Origin: Sinorhizobium shofinae
GTDB lineage: Bacteria; Pseudomonadota; Alphaproteobacteria; Rhizobiales; Rhizobiaceae
NCBI GenBank assembly: GCA_001704765.1
Contig: MBFK01000061.1
Location: 186,001-250,000, forward strand
DNA length: 64,000 bases
Direction of reading: 5' to 3'
The notes under the pieces are model-generated. The model saw only the letters and a program-made list of their open reading frames with translations, was not told where the DNA came from and did no database searches. Position numbers and translations under genes: made by a program. This document shows, one piece after another, positions 19,849 through 28,357 of the stretch (position 1 is its first letter; each line of letters begins with the position of its first letter).

Positions 19849-20541
19849 ATGTCGCGATCGGAACGGCTCATCGATCTGCTTCAGGTGCTGAGACGTCACC
19901 GACGACCGGTGAGCGGCCGGCGACTGGCCGAGGAGACCGGCGTCAGCCTCCGCACCCTCTACCGCGACATTGCCAGCCTGCAAGCCCAAGGCGCCGAGAT
20001 CGAGGGCGAGGCGGGAGTTGGTTATGTCCTCAAGCCGGGCTTCTTGCTGCCACCGATGATGTTTTCCGAGGAGGAGATCGAGGCGCTGGTGCTCGGTTCG
20101 CGTTGGGTGGCGAAACGCGGCGACAAAAGGCTCGCGGCAGCAGCCGCCGACGCGCTGGCGAAGATCGGCTCGGTGCTGCCGGCGGACCTCAAGGAAAAGC
20201 TCGACGGTTCGACACTGCTCGTAGGGCCGCGCCAACCGATCGCCGACCGGATCGACCTCGGCCTCTTGCGCAAGGCCATTCGCAGCGAACACAAGCTTGA
20301 GCTCTGCTATCTCGACAATGATGGCCGCGACAGCCGCCGAACGGTCTGGCCTTTCGCGCTCGGATTTTTCGAGGAGGCACGGGTGCTCGCCGCCTGGTGC
20401 GAGCTCCGGCAGGATTTCCGCCATTTCCGAACCGACCGGATCACGCAAGCGGACATGCTCGACAATCGCTACCCGCGCCAGCGACAGGCTCTACTCAAGG
20501 ATTGGCGCGCCACCCGTGGCGTCGATCCCGTCGGGGTCTGA
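19849..20541 (+). CDS. YafY/WYL-type transcriptional regulator
   Basis: A 230-residue regulator. The N-terminal HTH_11 domain (LRRHRRPVSGRRLAEETGVSLRTLYRDI) is followed by a WYL domain (about 140-210) ending DRITQADMLDNRYP. The ATG follows AAAAGGAAGAAGAACGCC. The gene is immediately upstream of a VOC-family gene, a pairing common in rhizobia, which suggests it regulates that neighbour. The ligand is unknown. Confidence 0.9.
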   Translation: MSRSERLIDLLQVLRRHRRPVSGRRLAEETGVSLRTLYRDIASLQAQGAEIEGEAGVGYVLKPGFLLPPMMFSEEEIEALVLGSRWVAKRGDKRLAAAAADALAKIGSVLPADLKEKLDGSTLLVGPRQPIADRIDLGLLRKAIRSEHKLELCYLDNDGRDSRRTVWPFALGFFEEARVLAAWCELRQDFRHFRTDRITQADMLDNRYPRQRQALLKDWRATRGVDPVGV

Positions 20542-20574
20542 TGACAGACGAGTTCCTTTTCCGCCACGCGTAGG

Positions 20575-20597
20575 CTGCTGACAGAAACTGACAGCAG
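20575..20597. promoter_or_regulatory. Imperfect palindrome upstream of the VOC gene, candidate WYL-regulator operator
   Basis: CTGCTGACAG, AAA, CTGACAGCAG form an inverted repeat with nine of ten pairs matching. It lies 38 bases before the start codon of the VOC gene and 33 bases after the regulator's stop. Its place fits autoregulated or neighbour control; binding is inferred. Confidence 0.5.
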
Positions 20598-20635
20598 AAA
20601 TCGGTAGCTTGTGGTCCCGAAACAAGGAGACCGTC

Positions 20636-21004
20636 ATGGCAAAACCCAATCTCATCGTCCTTTATGTCGCCGATCCGCTGGCCAGCGTCGAATTCTATCG
20701 CAAGCTGCTCGGCAAGGAGCCGGTAGTCGCCTTTCCGACCTTTTCTTCCTTTGAGCTGCAGGGGGGATTCGTGCTCGGCCTCTGGGCACAAGAGAAAGTG
20801 CAACCCGGCCCGGTCGGTGAAGGCAGCCGCGCCGAACTCGCGTTCATGGTCGAAGGGGAAGAAGCTGTTCGCGCGCATTACGAGGAATGGCGGGCGATGG
20901 GCCTGCTGATCGCGCAGGAACTGACGAAGATGGACTTCGGACCAACATTCGTCGCCCTCGATCCGGACGGGCATCGTCTTCGAGTCTGCCTTTTTGACGA
21001 CTGA
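20636..21004 (+). CDS. VOC-family (glyoxalase/bleomycin resistance-like) protein
   Basis: A 122-residue protein with two paired beta-alpha-beta-beta-beta units, opening MAKPNLIVLYVADPLASVEF and ending DPDGHRLRVCLFDD. AAGGAGACCGTC precedes the ATG. VOC proteins include glyoxalases, dioxygenases and drug-binding resistance proteins. The metal ligands are not clear enough to choose, and PhnB-like or antibiotic-binding roles are equally possible. Probably controlled by the WYL regulator just upstream. Confidence 0.85.
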   Translation: MAKPNLIVLYVADPLASVEFYRKLLGKEPVVAFPTFSSFELQGGFVLGLWAQEKVQPGPVGEGSRAELAFMVEGEEAVRAHYEEWRAMGLLIAQELTKMDFGPTFVALDPDGHRLRVCLFDD

Positions 21005-21123
21005 GGCATGTCGCCCAGCACAACACAGACTAGCGAAGGTCTCGCTCACACCCCGCAGGAAACGGCGGCGGGGTGTGGAAGACTTTCGCGCCGCACGTTC
21101 ATCAACGCGCGGGCACTCTTGTA

Positions 21124-21261
21124 TTAGCGGCCGTAGACGGCTGCTTGAATCTGGGATCGGGAAAGACCGATGTCGCTCAGCGCGTGATCGTCAAGAGCGT
21201 TCAGCTCGCGTACCGCACGGCGCAACTTTGCGTATTCCATGATCTTCTGACGGATCTTCAT
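21124..21261 (-). CDS. DUF1127 small arginine-rich protein
   Basis: A 45-residue protein beginning MKIRQKIMEYAKLRRAVREL, with the DUF1127 signature LNALDDHALSDIGLSRSQI and ending AAVYGR. The ATG follows GGAGTGTCAAAAA. Members of this family in Agrobacterium and other alphaproteobacteria have been tied to RNA turnover and phosphate or carbon regulation; the role of this one is unknown. It is a stand-alone gene convergent with the VOC gene. Confidence 0.88.
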   Translation of the reverse strand: MKIRQKIMEYAKLRRAVRELNALDDHALSDIGLSRSQIQAAVYGR

Positions 21262-21629
21262 TTTTTGACACTCCATTTTCTTGACGAAGGTCAAATAGGC
21301 ATTTGCCTAAGATTTAAGTAGTTCCATGATTGCAAATTAGGCATGCGCCAGACGCGTAGCCGGTTAACGAAAATTCGCCACTTTTCCGAGCTGCGTCGAC
21401 CCTGACGGCCATCCTGGCGAGCGTGACCTGGATCCTCGGTCAAGCCGGAGGATGACGGCGGGGGTGGAGAACCGTGCGAAGAAGGTGCCGCAAACAATCT
21501 CTGCTTCTGAAGCGCGCCGCCTTCAACGAACTCATGCGACTTGCCCCAAGACCTCTGCACACCTTTGGACTGCATGCATCAGGCAATGCGTGCGGGCGAA
21601 GGCCGCCCGCACATCATCCCGGCTGATCC
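21262..21629. other. Non-coding stretch between the DUF1127 gene and pheA
   Basis: No convincing gene is seen. About 20 bases beyond the pheA stop, on the minus strand, TGCGGGCGG pairs with CGCCCGCA (21588-21613), a likely pheA terminator although it lacks a T-run. The remainder near 21260-21330 is AT-richer and is probably the promoter of the DUF1127 gene. Confidence 0.5.
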
Positions 21630-22484
21630 TCAGAGCACGCCGCGCATCGGGTGCGCCTTATATGTTCCGAGAATGCGCACGTTTTCCGAGAAGAAGCGCA
21701 GCTCGTCCATCGCATGGCGAACCCCCGTGTCGTCCGGATGGCCCTCGATATCGGCATAAAACTGCGTCGCCACGAACTTGCCGCCGAGCTGGTAGCTTTC
21801 GAGCTTCGTCATGTTGATGCCGTTGGTGGCAAAGCCGCCCATCGCCTTGTAGAGGGCGGCCGGAATGTTGCGCACGTTGAAGACGAAGGTGGTGAGAATC
21901 AGCTCGTCGTCCGACTTGCGCGTTACCCGCTGCTCCTCTCGCGACAGCACGACGAAGCGGGTGACGTTGCTGTCGGTGTCCTCGACGTTCTCGGCGATGA
22001 TCTCCAGCCCGTAGAGGTCGGCGGCAAGACGTGGGGCGAGCGCTGCCATCGAGCGGTCACCGGTCTCGGCAACGAGCTTGGCAGCACCGGCCGTATCGCC
22101 CGCGACGATCGGTTTCCAACGATTGGCGCGGACGATTTTACGGCACTGGCCAAGCGCATGGATATGGCTGTGCACCGTGCGGATCTCGTCGTGCTTGACG
22201 CCCGGAAGCACCATCAGCTGGAAGCGGATCGGCATGAAATATTCGCCGACGATATGGAGACGCGATTCGGGCAGCAGGTGATGGATGTCGGCGACGCGGC
22301 CAGCGATCGTGTTCTCGATCGGGATCATGCCGAGATCGGCGTCGCCGTTCTCAACCGCAAGGAAGGCGTCCTCGAAGGTCTGGCAGGGCAAAGGCTCCAT
22401 GGACGGGAACATGTCGCGGCAAGCCATGTCGGAATTGGCGCCGAAATCGCCCTGGAAGGAAATCCTGTTGGTCTTAGCGGTCAC
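21630..22484 (-). CDS. pheA: Prephenate dehydratase
   Basis: A 284-residue monofunctional enzyme turning prephenate into phenylpyruvate for phenylalanine synthesis. The catalytic-domain motif DTDSNVTRFVVLSRE (TRF type) is present, followed by a C-terminal ACT domain (residues about 195-275, GINMTKLESYQLGGKF). That segment departs from the enteric ESRP phenylalanine-binding motif. The start is GTG, preceded by AAAGGGGAGCCAAA. It begins 13 bases after kdsB, so the two form an operon. Confidence 0.96.
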   Translation of the reverse strand: MTAKTNRISFQGDFGANSDMACRDMFPSMEPLPCQTFEDAFLAVENGDADLGMIPIENTIAGRVADIHHLLPESRLHIVGEYFMPIRFQLMVLPGVKHDEIRTVHSHIHALGQCRKIVRANRWKPIVAGDTAGAAKLVAETGDRSMAALAPRLAADLYGLEIIAENVEDTDSNVTRFVVLSREEQRVTRKSDDELILTTFVFNVRNIPAALYKAMGGFATNGINMTKLESYQLGGKFVATQFYADIEGHPDDTGVRHAMDELRFFSENVRILGTYKAHPMRGVL

Positions 22485-22497
22485 TTTGGCTCCCCTT

Positions 22498-23244
22498 TCA
22501 GGCCGAGAGTATGCGGCGGGCTTTCTCGAGGTCGGCCGGCGTGTCGACGCCGAGCGGCACGGAATTGACGATTTCGACGTCGATGCGCATGCCGGCTTCG
22601 AGCGCCCGCAACTGTTCGAGCGATTCGCGCTTCTCGAGCGTCGAGGGCTTCAGCGACACGAAGGTCTCGAGTGCCCTGCGCCGGTAGGCGTAAAGGCCGA
22701 TGTGGTGGTAGAGCGGCCCCGCGCCATGCGGTGCCGTCGCCCGGGTGAAATAGAGTGCACGCAATCGGCTCTCTGAAAGCGGAGAGCCGACGACCTTGAC
22801 GACATTGGGATTGGTCTTTTCGTGCTCGTCGGTGATCTCCACCGTCAGGGTGGCGATGTCGGTTGCCGCAGTTTCGAGCGGCTTCAGCGCCGCGCGGATC
22901 GGGCCGGGCTCGATGGTCGGCAGGTCGCCTTGGACATTGATGACGATCTCGGCCTCGCCATTGGGATCGGCTTTCTGCAGCGCCTCGTAGATCCGGTCGG
23001 ACCCGGACTGGTGATCGACGCGCGTCATGATCGCCTCGTAGCCGGCGTCGCTCACCGCCTCGAACACGTCCTTATGATCAACGGCGACGACGATTCGGCC
23101 GACATCGGCCTCCGCGGCGCGCTTGGCGACCTGGACGATCATCGGCAGGCCGCAGATGTCGGCGAGCGGCTTGCCCGGCAGGCGCGTGGAGGACATGCGC
23201 GCGGGAATGAGCACGAGGGCTTTGCCCGGATTTACACGATTCAT
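22498..23244 (-). CDS. kdsB: CMP-KDO synthetase (3-deoxy-manno-octulosonate cytidylyltransferase)
   Basis: A 248-residue enzyme that activates KDO with CTP for lipopolysaccharide inner-core assembly. It opens [20 protein letters not shown] with the nucleotidyltransferase motif [10 protein letters not shown] and contains [12 protein letters not shown] and [11 protein letters not shown]. An upstream in-frame extension exists but carries no family features and crosses the intergenic region. It is divergent from cycM. Confidence 0.96.
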   Translation of the reverse strand: MNRVNPGKALVLIPARMSSTRLPGKPLADICGLPMIVQVAKRAAEADVGRIVVAVDHKDVFEAVSDAGYEAIMTRVDHQSGSDRIYEALQKADPNGEAEIVINVQGDLPTIEPGPIRAALKPLETAATDIATLTVEITDEHEKTNPNVVKVVGSPLSESRLRALYFTRATAPHGAGPLYHHIGLYAYRRRALETFVSLKPSTLEKRESLEQLRALEAGMRIDVEIVNSVPLGVDTPADLEKARRILSA

Positions 23245-23400
23245 CGTCTCGCCTTCAAAAACCCCGCAGAAAGTGTCAAAAGGTCTCACTTCGGGGTTGA
23301 TAATCTCTGTTGCAACGCAGAGCCAAAAGACATAGGTTCCGCGCGATTTCAAGATGGGCCGGTTTTTTGTTTGCGCCGGTGGCAAAGGGAGCGTTTGCAG

Positions 23401-24030
23401 ATGAATCCATATGTGAACATGGGTGTGGGTGCCTTGTTGGGTACGGTCTTCGTGCTGATGACCGTGTCCATTGCTTCTGAAGGCATTTTCCATTCCGAAG
23501 CTCCCGAGAAGGAAGGTTTCGCGATCGTCGCCGAGGAGCCGACGGGCGAAGCCGGTGCGGCCGGCGGCGAGGAGGCGAAGCCGGAGCCGATCGGCCCGCT
23601 GCTCGCCAAGGCCGACGCCGCCGCCGGCGAAGCCGTGTTCAAGAAATGCGCAAGCTGTCACACCGTCGAGAAGGGCGGACCGAACAAGGTCGGCCCTAAT
23701 CTCTGGGGCGTCGTCAACCGTCCGGTCGCCTCGCATGAGGGCTTCGCGTACTCGGCCGGCATGAAGACCTTTTCCGAAGACGGCAAGATTGTCTGGGACT
23801 ACGACCACTTGAGCTACTTCCTCGAGGCACCGAAGAAGCACGTGCCGGGCACGGCCATGGGCTTTGCCGGCCTGAAGAAGCCCGACGAGCGTGCCAACCT
23901 GCTTGCCTGGCTGCGTGAACAGGCGGACAGCCCGGCACCGCTGCCGACGGCGGATGCAGCCGGCGCGACGGAAGCAGCACCGGCCGCCGGAGGACAGGCG
24001 GCCGAGGGAGCACCGGCTCCGGCAAACTGA
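23401..24030 (+). CDS. cycM: Membrane-anchored cytochrome c (CycM type)
   Basis: A 209-residue class I cytochrome c. One N-terminal helix ([20 protein letters not shown]) anchors it in the membrane, followed by an acidic linker, the haem site CASCH at 83-87 and the axial Met153 in [10 protein letters not shown]. The tail is Ala/Pro-rich. CycM carries electrons from the bc1 complex to the aa3 oxidase in rhizobia. The ATG follows AAAGGGAGCGTTTGCAG. It ends at a clear terminator. Confidence 0.94.
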   Translation: MNPYVNMGVGALLGTVFVLMTVSIASEGIFHSEAPEKEGFAIVAEEPTGEAGAAGGEEAKPEPIGPLLAKADAAAGEAVFKKCASCHTVEKGGPNKVGPNLWGVVNRPVASHEGFAYSAGMKTFSEDGKIVWDYDHLSYFLEAPKKHVPGTAMGFAGLKKPDERANLLAWLREQADSPAPLPTADAAGATEAAPAAGGQAAEGAPAPAN

Positions 24031-24050
24031 GCGCTCGATTCTCTATCAGG

Positions 24051-24079
24051 AAAGCCCGGTCGGTCGACCGGGCTTTTTT
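24051..24079 (+). terminator. Terminator of cycM
   Basis: AAAGCCCGGTCG pairs with CGACCGGGCTTT and is followed by a T-run, 21 bases after the stop codon. Confidence 0.9.
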
Positions 24080-24284
24080 GTCCTTGCCAGGGGATGACGC
24101 GCGCCCCGGCGACGGGTCGGAAAACCCTATACGCCGGTGCCACGCCTATCGGATTTTCCCTTGGCAGTGCTAATATCTGTGCAAATGACAATGTGAACCC
24201 AACCAAATGCGATCCGATCTGAGCTAAGTCCTGTCTTCATGGCAAGCGGGACGGAACTGCTCGGAACGAAGGAGCGGACGATAG

Positions 24285-25382
24285 ATGACCAGCGGCGGTG
24301 CAGAGACTTTCCTGTTCGAGACACATCCGAACCCCACGGCAGCGAGCGAGCGCGAGGCCTTGCTACAGAACCCGGGCTTCGGCCGCGTGCTGACCGATCA
24401 CATGGCGACGATCCGCTATTCCGAGCAACGCGGCTGGCATGACGGCAAGATCGAGCCGCGGAAGGCTTTCGATCTCAGTCCTTCGACGGTGGTGCTGCAT
24501 TATGCCCAGGAGATCTTCGAAGGCATGAAAGCCTATCGCCTGCCGGACGGCGGCGCGACACTGTTCCGGCCTGACGCGAATGCGCGCCGTTTCACGAACT
24601 CCGCCAATCGCCTGGCAATGGCGCCCCTGCCGGAAGAACTGTTCGTCGAGTCCGTGCGCGCCCTGGTGCGGACGGATCGCGACTGGATTCCTGCAGCCGA
24701 AGGTGCCTCGCTCTATCTCCGGCCGTTCATGATCGCCACGGAAGCCATCCTCGGCGTAAAACCGTCTTCCGACTATCTCTATTGCGTGATCGCCTCGCCG
24801 GTCGGCTCCTATTTCAAGGGCGGCGCACCGGCGGTCACTCTCTGGGTCTCCGAGCATTACACGCGGGCAGCCCCCGGCGGCACGGGTGAGGCGAAATGCG
24901 GCGGCAACTATGCGGCAAGCCTCGCCGCACAGGCGGAAGCAAGCCGCGAGGGCTGCGACCAGGTCGTGTTCCTTGACGCCGTCGAGCGGCGCTGGATCGA
25001 GGAACTCGGCGGCATGAACGTCTTCTTCGTCTTCGCCGACGGCTCGCTGCAGACGCCGCCGCTCACCGGCACGATCCTGCCGGGCATCACCCGCGATTCG
25101 CTGATCACGCTCGCCCGCGACCTGGGCCTCACGGTGCGCGAGGAACCCTATGCCATCGATCAGTGGCAGGCGGATGCCGAGAGCGGCCGACTGACCGAGG
25201 CCTTCGCCTGCGGTACAGCCGCGGTGGTGACACCGATCGGCAAAGTGAAGGGCCGCACGCGCAACTTCACGATCGGCGATGGCGGGGCGGGCCCGGTGGC
25301 TGGACGGCTGAAGGCGGCGCTGCTCGACATCCAGAACGGGCGCGCGCCCGATCGGCACGGCTGGCTCGATCGGCTGTTCTGA
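24285..25382 (+). CDS. ilvE: Branched-chain amino-acid aminotransferase
   Basis: A 365-residue fold-type IV PLP enzyme for the last step of valine, leucine and isoleucine synthesis. PLP-binding Lys204 lies in GEAKCGGNYAAS, and the family segments VVLHYAQEIFEGMKAYR and GTAAVVTPIG are present. AAGGAGCGGACGATAG stands before the ATG. The length matches the long (type II) form. It stands alone between cycM and a convergent permease. Confidence 0.95.
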   Translation: MTSGGAETFLFETHPNPTAASEREALLQNPGFGRVLTDHMATIRYSEQRGWHDGKIEPRKAFDLSPSTVVLHYAQEIFEGMKAYRLPDGGATLFRPDANARRFTNSANRLAMAPLPEELFVESVRALVRTDRDWIPAAEGASLYLRPFMIATEAILGVKPSSDYLYCVIASPVGSYFKGGAPAVTLWVSEHYTRAAPGGTGEAKCGGNYAASLAAQAEASREGCDQVVFLDAVERRWIEELGGMNVFFVFADGSLQTPPLTGTILPGITRDSLITLARDLGLTVREEPYAIDQWQADAESGRLTEAFACGTAAVVTPIGKVKGRTRNFTIGDGGAGPVAGRLKAALLDIQNGRAPDRHGWLDRLF

Positions 25383-25427
25383 CAATGCCGATTTGCGAGC
25401 CTGACCGTGAAGGTTCGGCTCGCTACT

Positions 25428-26372
25428 TCACATCAAGAGATAAGCCCAGGCCGACACACTAAGCACGCCTAGCGCCGTCGTCAGCGTGATGGTCGAGGAA
25501 GCGAGACCGTGGCCGACATTGAAGTGGTTGGCGATCAGCCACGCATTGACGCCGGTCGGCACAGAAGAGGTCAGGACAAGGGCCGCGGTCCAGCTGTCGC
25601 TGAGGCCAAGGAGATGGCAGGCGACAAAGACGGCGCCCGGCAGCACGATGAGCTTCAGCGTGCTGGTAACGGTGGCAAGTCCGGTATTGCCGGCAAGTCC
25701 GTATTTGTCGAGCGCCATGCCGATCGAGACAAGCGCGGCGGGTGCGGCGACCCCGGCAAGCTGATCGACGATGATCTTCGTCGGGCCGCCGAGCGGCTGG
25801 CCGAGAAGATGGAAGAGTGCGCCGAAGGCGAGCCCGATCACCAGCGGATTACGGACGAGGTTGCGGCCGACGCCCGCCAGGAGCTTGACGAGGCTCTGCC
25901 GCGGCCGGCCGCTGGTCTTCTGATCGGCGCGGTCCATCAGCACGGTCCCGGCGATCATCATCACCGGGAGATGCACCGAGAGCAGGATCGAAAGCGCAAC
26001 GATCCCCTCCTCCCCCACCACGCGCGAAACCAGCGGCAGGCCGATGAACACTGTGTTGGCGAATGCCGACGAGACGCCCGCCAGCACGCCCATGCGCGCG
26101 TCGCGGCCGAAGCCGAGGGTCGCGGCCAGATGGCCAGCGGTCCAGGTGACGGCGACGCCCGAGAAATAGGCGACCCAGAGCGGCCAGGGCGACCCCTCCT
26201 TGAAATCCGCTTCGGCGATGGTGCGAAAAAGCAGGACCGGCACGGCCACCCGGAAGACGAAGTCGCCGAGCGCCTCGCCGACGGCCGGCTTCAGATAACC
26301 GACCTTCACGATCAGCCAGCCGGTCAGGATCAGGATGAAGATCGGGAGCACATTCAGGAAAACTTCGGACAT
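25428..26372 (-). CDS. AEC family permease (auxin efflux carrier/malate permease type)
   Basis: A 314-residue membrane protein with about ten helices in two repeated halves, as in the AEC family. It opens MSEVFLNVLPIFILILTGWL, and the second half contains ITGVNAWL-like TGVNAWLIANHFNVG. Bacterial members carry malonate, malate or similar acids; the substrate cannot be read from the sequence. No partner gene is adjacent. Confidence 0.88.
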   Translation of the reverse strand: MSEVFLNVLPIFILILTGWLIVKVGYLKPAVGEALGDFVFRVAVPVLLFRTIAEADFKEGSPWPLWVAYFSGVAVTWTAGHLAATLGFGRDARMGVLAGVSSAFANTVFIGLPLVSRVVGEEGIVALSILLSVHLPVMMIAGTVLMDRADQKTSGRPRQSLVKLLAGVGRNLVRNPLVIGLAFGALFHLLGQPLGGPTKIIVDQLAGVAAPAALVSIGMALDKYGLAGNTGLATVTSTLKLIVLPGAVFVACHLLGLSDSWTAALVLTSSVPTGVNAWLIANHFNVGHGLASSTITLTTALGVLSVSAWAYLLM

Positions 26373-26606
26373 GCGAGCCTTGGATCACGACGTTTCGGCT
26401 TGAACCGATCGATCGCGATCGATTCCAGAGAGCAGGTCGGAGGGGAGCGCGCCCGGAGCCGCGCGTTGTTCATGCAGATGGTTCCCGAGCCATAGACCCG
26501 TTTAAACCCTGGAGGCAAGGGCGGCGGCCCGGGAAAAGGCCGCGCAGCTGGGCCCGGAACATTCCGGTGTCACACAGCGTTGCGCTCAAGGACTGGGATA
26601 ACAGGA

Positions 26607-26903
26607 ATGTCGAGCGAGCATCCGATCTATTCGCACAAGGACGACGACCCGCATCTGACCGATGACGATCTGGCGCAGAAGGTCCTTCGCTTCCTTCGCT
26701 ACGCATCCTTCATCGAGACGAGCGACATAGACGTAATCGCCCTCGGCGACATGGTCGTCTTGTCCGGCACGGTCGCGCGCGAAGCAGACATCGCCGACGC
26801 CGGCGAGGCGGCGGCCTCGGTCATCGGCGTCCGGAGTGTCGAGAACCGGCTGACGACACGGCCGGACGAAGCCGAAGGCTCTGCCGCGGCAACCGACAAG
26901 TGA
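26607..26903 (+). CDS. BON-domain protein
   Basis: A 98-residue protein with one BON domain (about 25-85, DIDVIALGDMVVLSGTVARE). Such domains are thought to bind phospholipid membranes or act as stress-response modules. No signal peptide is visible, so it may be cytoplasmic. The ATG (MSSEHPIYSHKDDD) has a weak ribosome site; an upstream TTG is less likely. The neighbour SRPBCC gene follows after 30 bases. Confidence 0.8.
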   Translation: MSSEHPIYSHKDDDPHLTDDDLAQKVLRFLRYASFIETSDIDVIALGDMVVLSGTVAREADIADAGEAAASVIGVRSVENRLTTRPDEAEGSAAATDK

Positions 26904-26933
26904 TATCATGCGCATCACGACGGAGGGCAGATC

Positions 26934-27377
26934 ATGAATAACAGCATCGAGAAGAGCGTCGAACTGGCTGTGCCGATCGAAACGGTCTGGCGCGCCTTGA
27001 GCGACCATGAGGCCTTCGGCGAATGGTTTCGCGTCAAGCTCGACGGTCCGTTCGTCGTCGGTGAGGTCACCACCGGCAAGATCACCTATCCGGGTCACGA
27101 GGGCGTCAAGTGGACTTCCGTGACGGAGCGGATGGATGCGCCCCATCTCTTTGCCTTCCGCTGGCCGCATTCCGAGGATCCGGACGCAGATGATTCGAGC
27201 TCTCCTTCGACACGCGTCGAATTCCGCCTGAAGCCGACGACGAAGGGAACGCATCTGACGATCCGAGAATCCGGCTTCGATTCGCTGCCGGGAGATCGCC
27301 GCGAGGAGGCGCTTTCCAGCAACGAAAAAGGATGGGAAATCCAGGCCCAGAACATCAAGGCCTTTGTCGAAGCCTGA
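26934..27377 (+). CDS. SRPBCC/AHSA1-family protein
   Basis: A 147-residue START-like protein opening NNSIEKSVELAVPIETVWRA, with the typical helix-grip pattern LSDHEAFGEWFRVKLDG and EFRLKPTTKGTHLTIRES. Members bind hydrophobic ligands or act as Hsp90 activators (AHSA1 C-terminal type). The ribosome site GGAGGG lies eight bases before the ATG. The ligand is unknown. Confidence 0.87.
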   Translation: MNNSIEKSVELAVPIETVWRALSDHEAFGEWFRVKLDGPFVVGEVTTGKITYPGHEGVKWTSVTERMDAPHLFAFRWPHSEDPDADDSSSPSTRVEFRLKPTTKGTHLTIRESGFDSLPGDRREEALSSNEKGWEIQAQNIKAFVEA

Positions 27378-27486
27378 TCTTGCCGTTGGCAGCGGCGCGC
27401 TATCATAATCGCCCCTGTTTCGGCTGAGGACCCGGCGTTGACGTCGGGGACCGCTGCGATACCTTGGCGATAAGGGAGGCAGGCGG

Positions 27487-28203
27487 ATGTGCGGACGCGT
27501 CTACATCAAGAGCAATCTCGACGGTCTGTTGCGCGAATTCTCCATCGCCGAGCGGGAGGCGGTCGGGGGGATGGCGAACCAGTTTCCGCGCTATAACGGC
27601 GCGCCGTCGCTTTATTATCCGATCATCATCACCGATGTGATCCGCGACCCGGACGTGTTCGGCCCGACCTTCGTCAGCGCCCGCTGGGGCCTGATCCCGC
27701 GCTGGACGAAGGCGCAGACGCCCGGCCGGCCGCCGGTCAACGCGCGCTGCGAGGGCATCTCGACCGTCGGCCTGGTCAAGGATGCCTATCGGCGGCGCCG
27801 CTGCCTGATCCCGATCGACGGCTTCTTCGAGTGGAAGGACATCTACGGCACCGGCAAGAACAAGCAGCCCTATGCGATCGCCATGAAATCCGGCGAGCCC
27901 TTCGCGCTTGCCGGCCTCTGCGAGACCTGGCGCGATCCCAAGACCGACGAGGACATCCGCACCTTCTGCGTCATCACCTGTCCACCGAACGAGATGATGG
28001 CGAGGATCCACAACCGCATGCCGGTGATCCTGCACCGGCAAGACTATGCGCGCTGGCTCTCGCAGGAGCCGAACCCGTTCGAGCTGATGAAACCGTTTCC
28101 GGCGGAACTGATGACCATGTGGCCGATTGACCGGAAGGTCGGCTCGCCCAAGTATGATGCGGCGGATATTCTTGATCCGGTTGAGCCCCCGGAGGAGGAC
28201 TGA
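27487..28203 (+). CDS. SOS response-associated peptidase-like protein (YedK/HMCES)
   Basis: A 238-residue SRAP protein. Cys2, exposed after Met removal, forms a thiazolidine crosslink to abasic sites in single-stranded DNA. The active-site elements NARCEGI, CLIPIDGFFEW and ARIHNRMPVIL (His) are all present. It protects abasic sites at forks. No LexA box was recognised just upstream, so SOS control is not shown by the sequence. Confidence 0.93.
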   Translation: MCGRVYIKSNLDGLLREFSIAEREAVGGMANQFPRYNGAPSLYYPIIITDVIRDPDVFGPTFVSARWGLIPRWTKAQTPGRPPVNARCEGISTVGLVKDAYRRRRCLIPIDGFFEWKDIYGTGKNKQPYAIAMKSGEPFALAGLCETWRDPKTDEDIRTFCVITCPPNEMMARIHNRMPVILHRQDYARWLSQEPNPFELMKPFPAELMTMWPIDRKVGSPKYDAADILDPVEPPEED

Positions 28204-28234
28204 GCGCTGCGCTGCAACGACCCCGTCCCCGCCA

Positions 28235-28347
28235 CTACAGCGCCGCGCCCTATCAGACGCAATCAGACGCGCAAAGGTCGCTTTAGCACTTTGAATTGCT
28301 GCATGTTATTATCCTTAAATCGGCTGCGATTTAAGGAAACATGCAGT
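28235..28347 (-). repeat. RIME1-type repeat, copy 2
   Basis: It shows CTACAGCG arms, CGCTTTAGC, ACTTTGAATTGCTGCATG and the arms TTAAATCGG/CGATTTAAGG, ending CATGCAGT. The spacer between the arms of one palindrome carries the ten-base unit ATCAGACGCA twice. It lies between the YedK-type gene and the ABC-F gene, which converge here. Confidence 0.88.
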
Positions 28348-28357
28348 AGCGCCGACC

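Noticed and set aside
24031-24284. Possible small gene between cycM and ilvE
   Set aside because: Only the cycM terminator and an AT-richer promoter-like region were visible. No frame with a ribosome site and coding-like codon bias was found.
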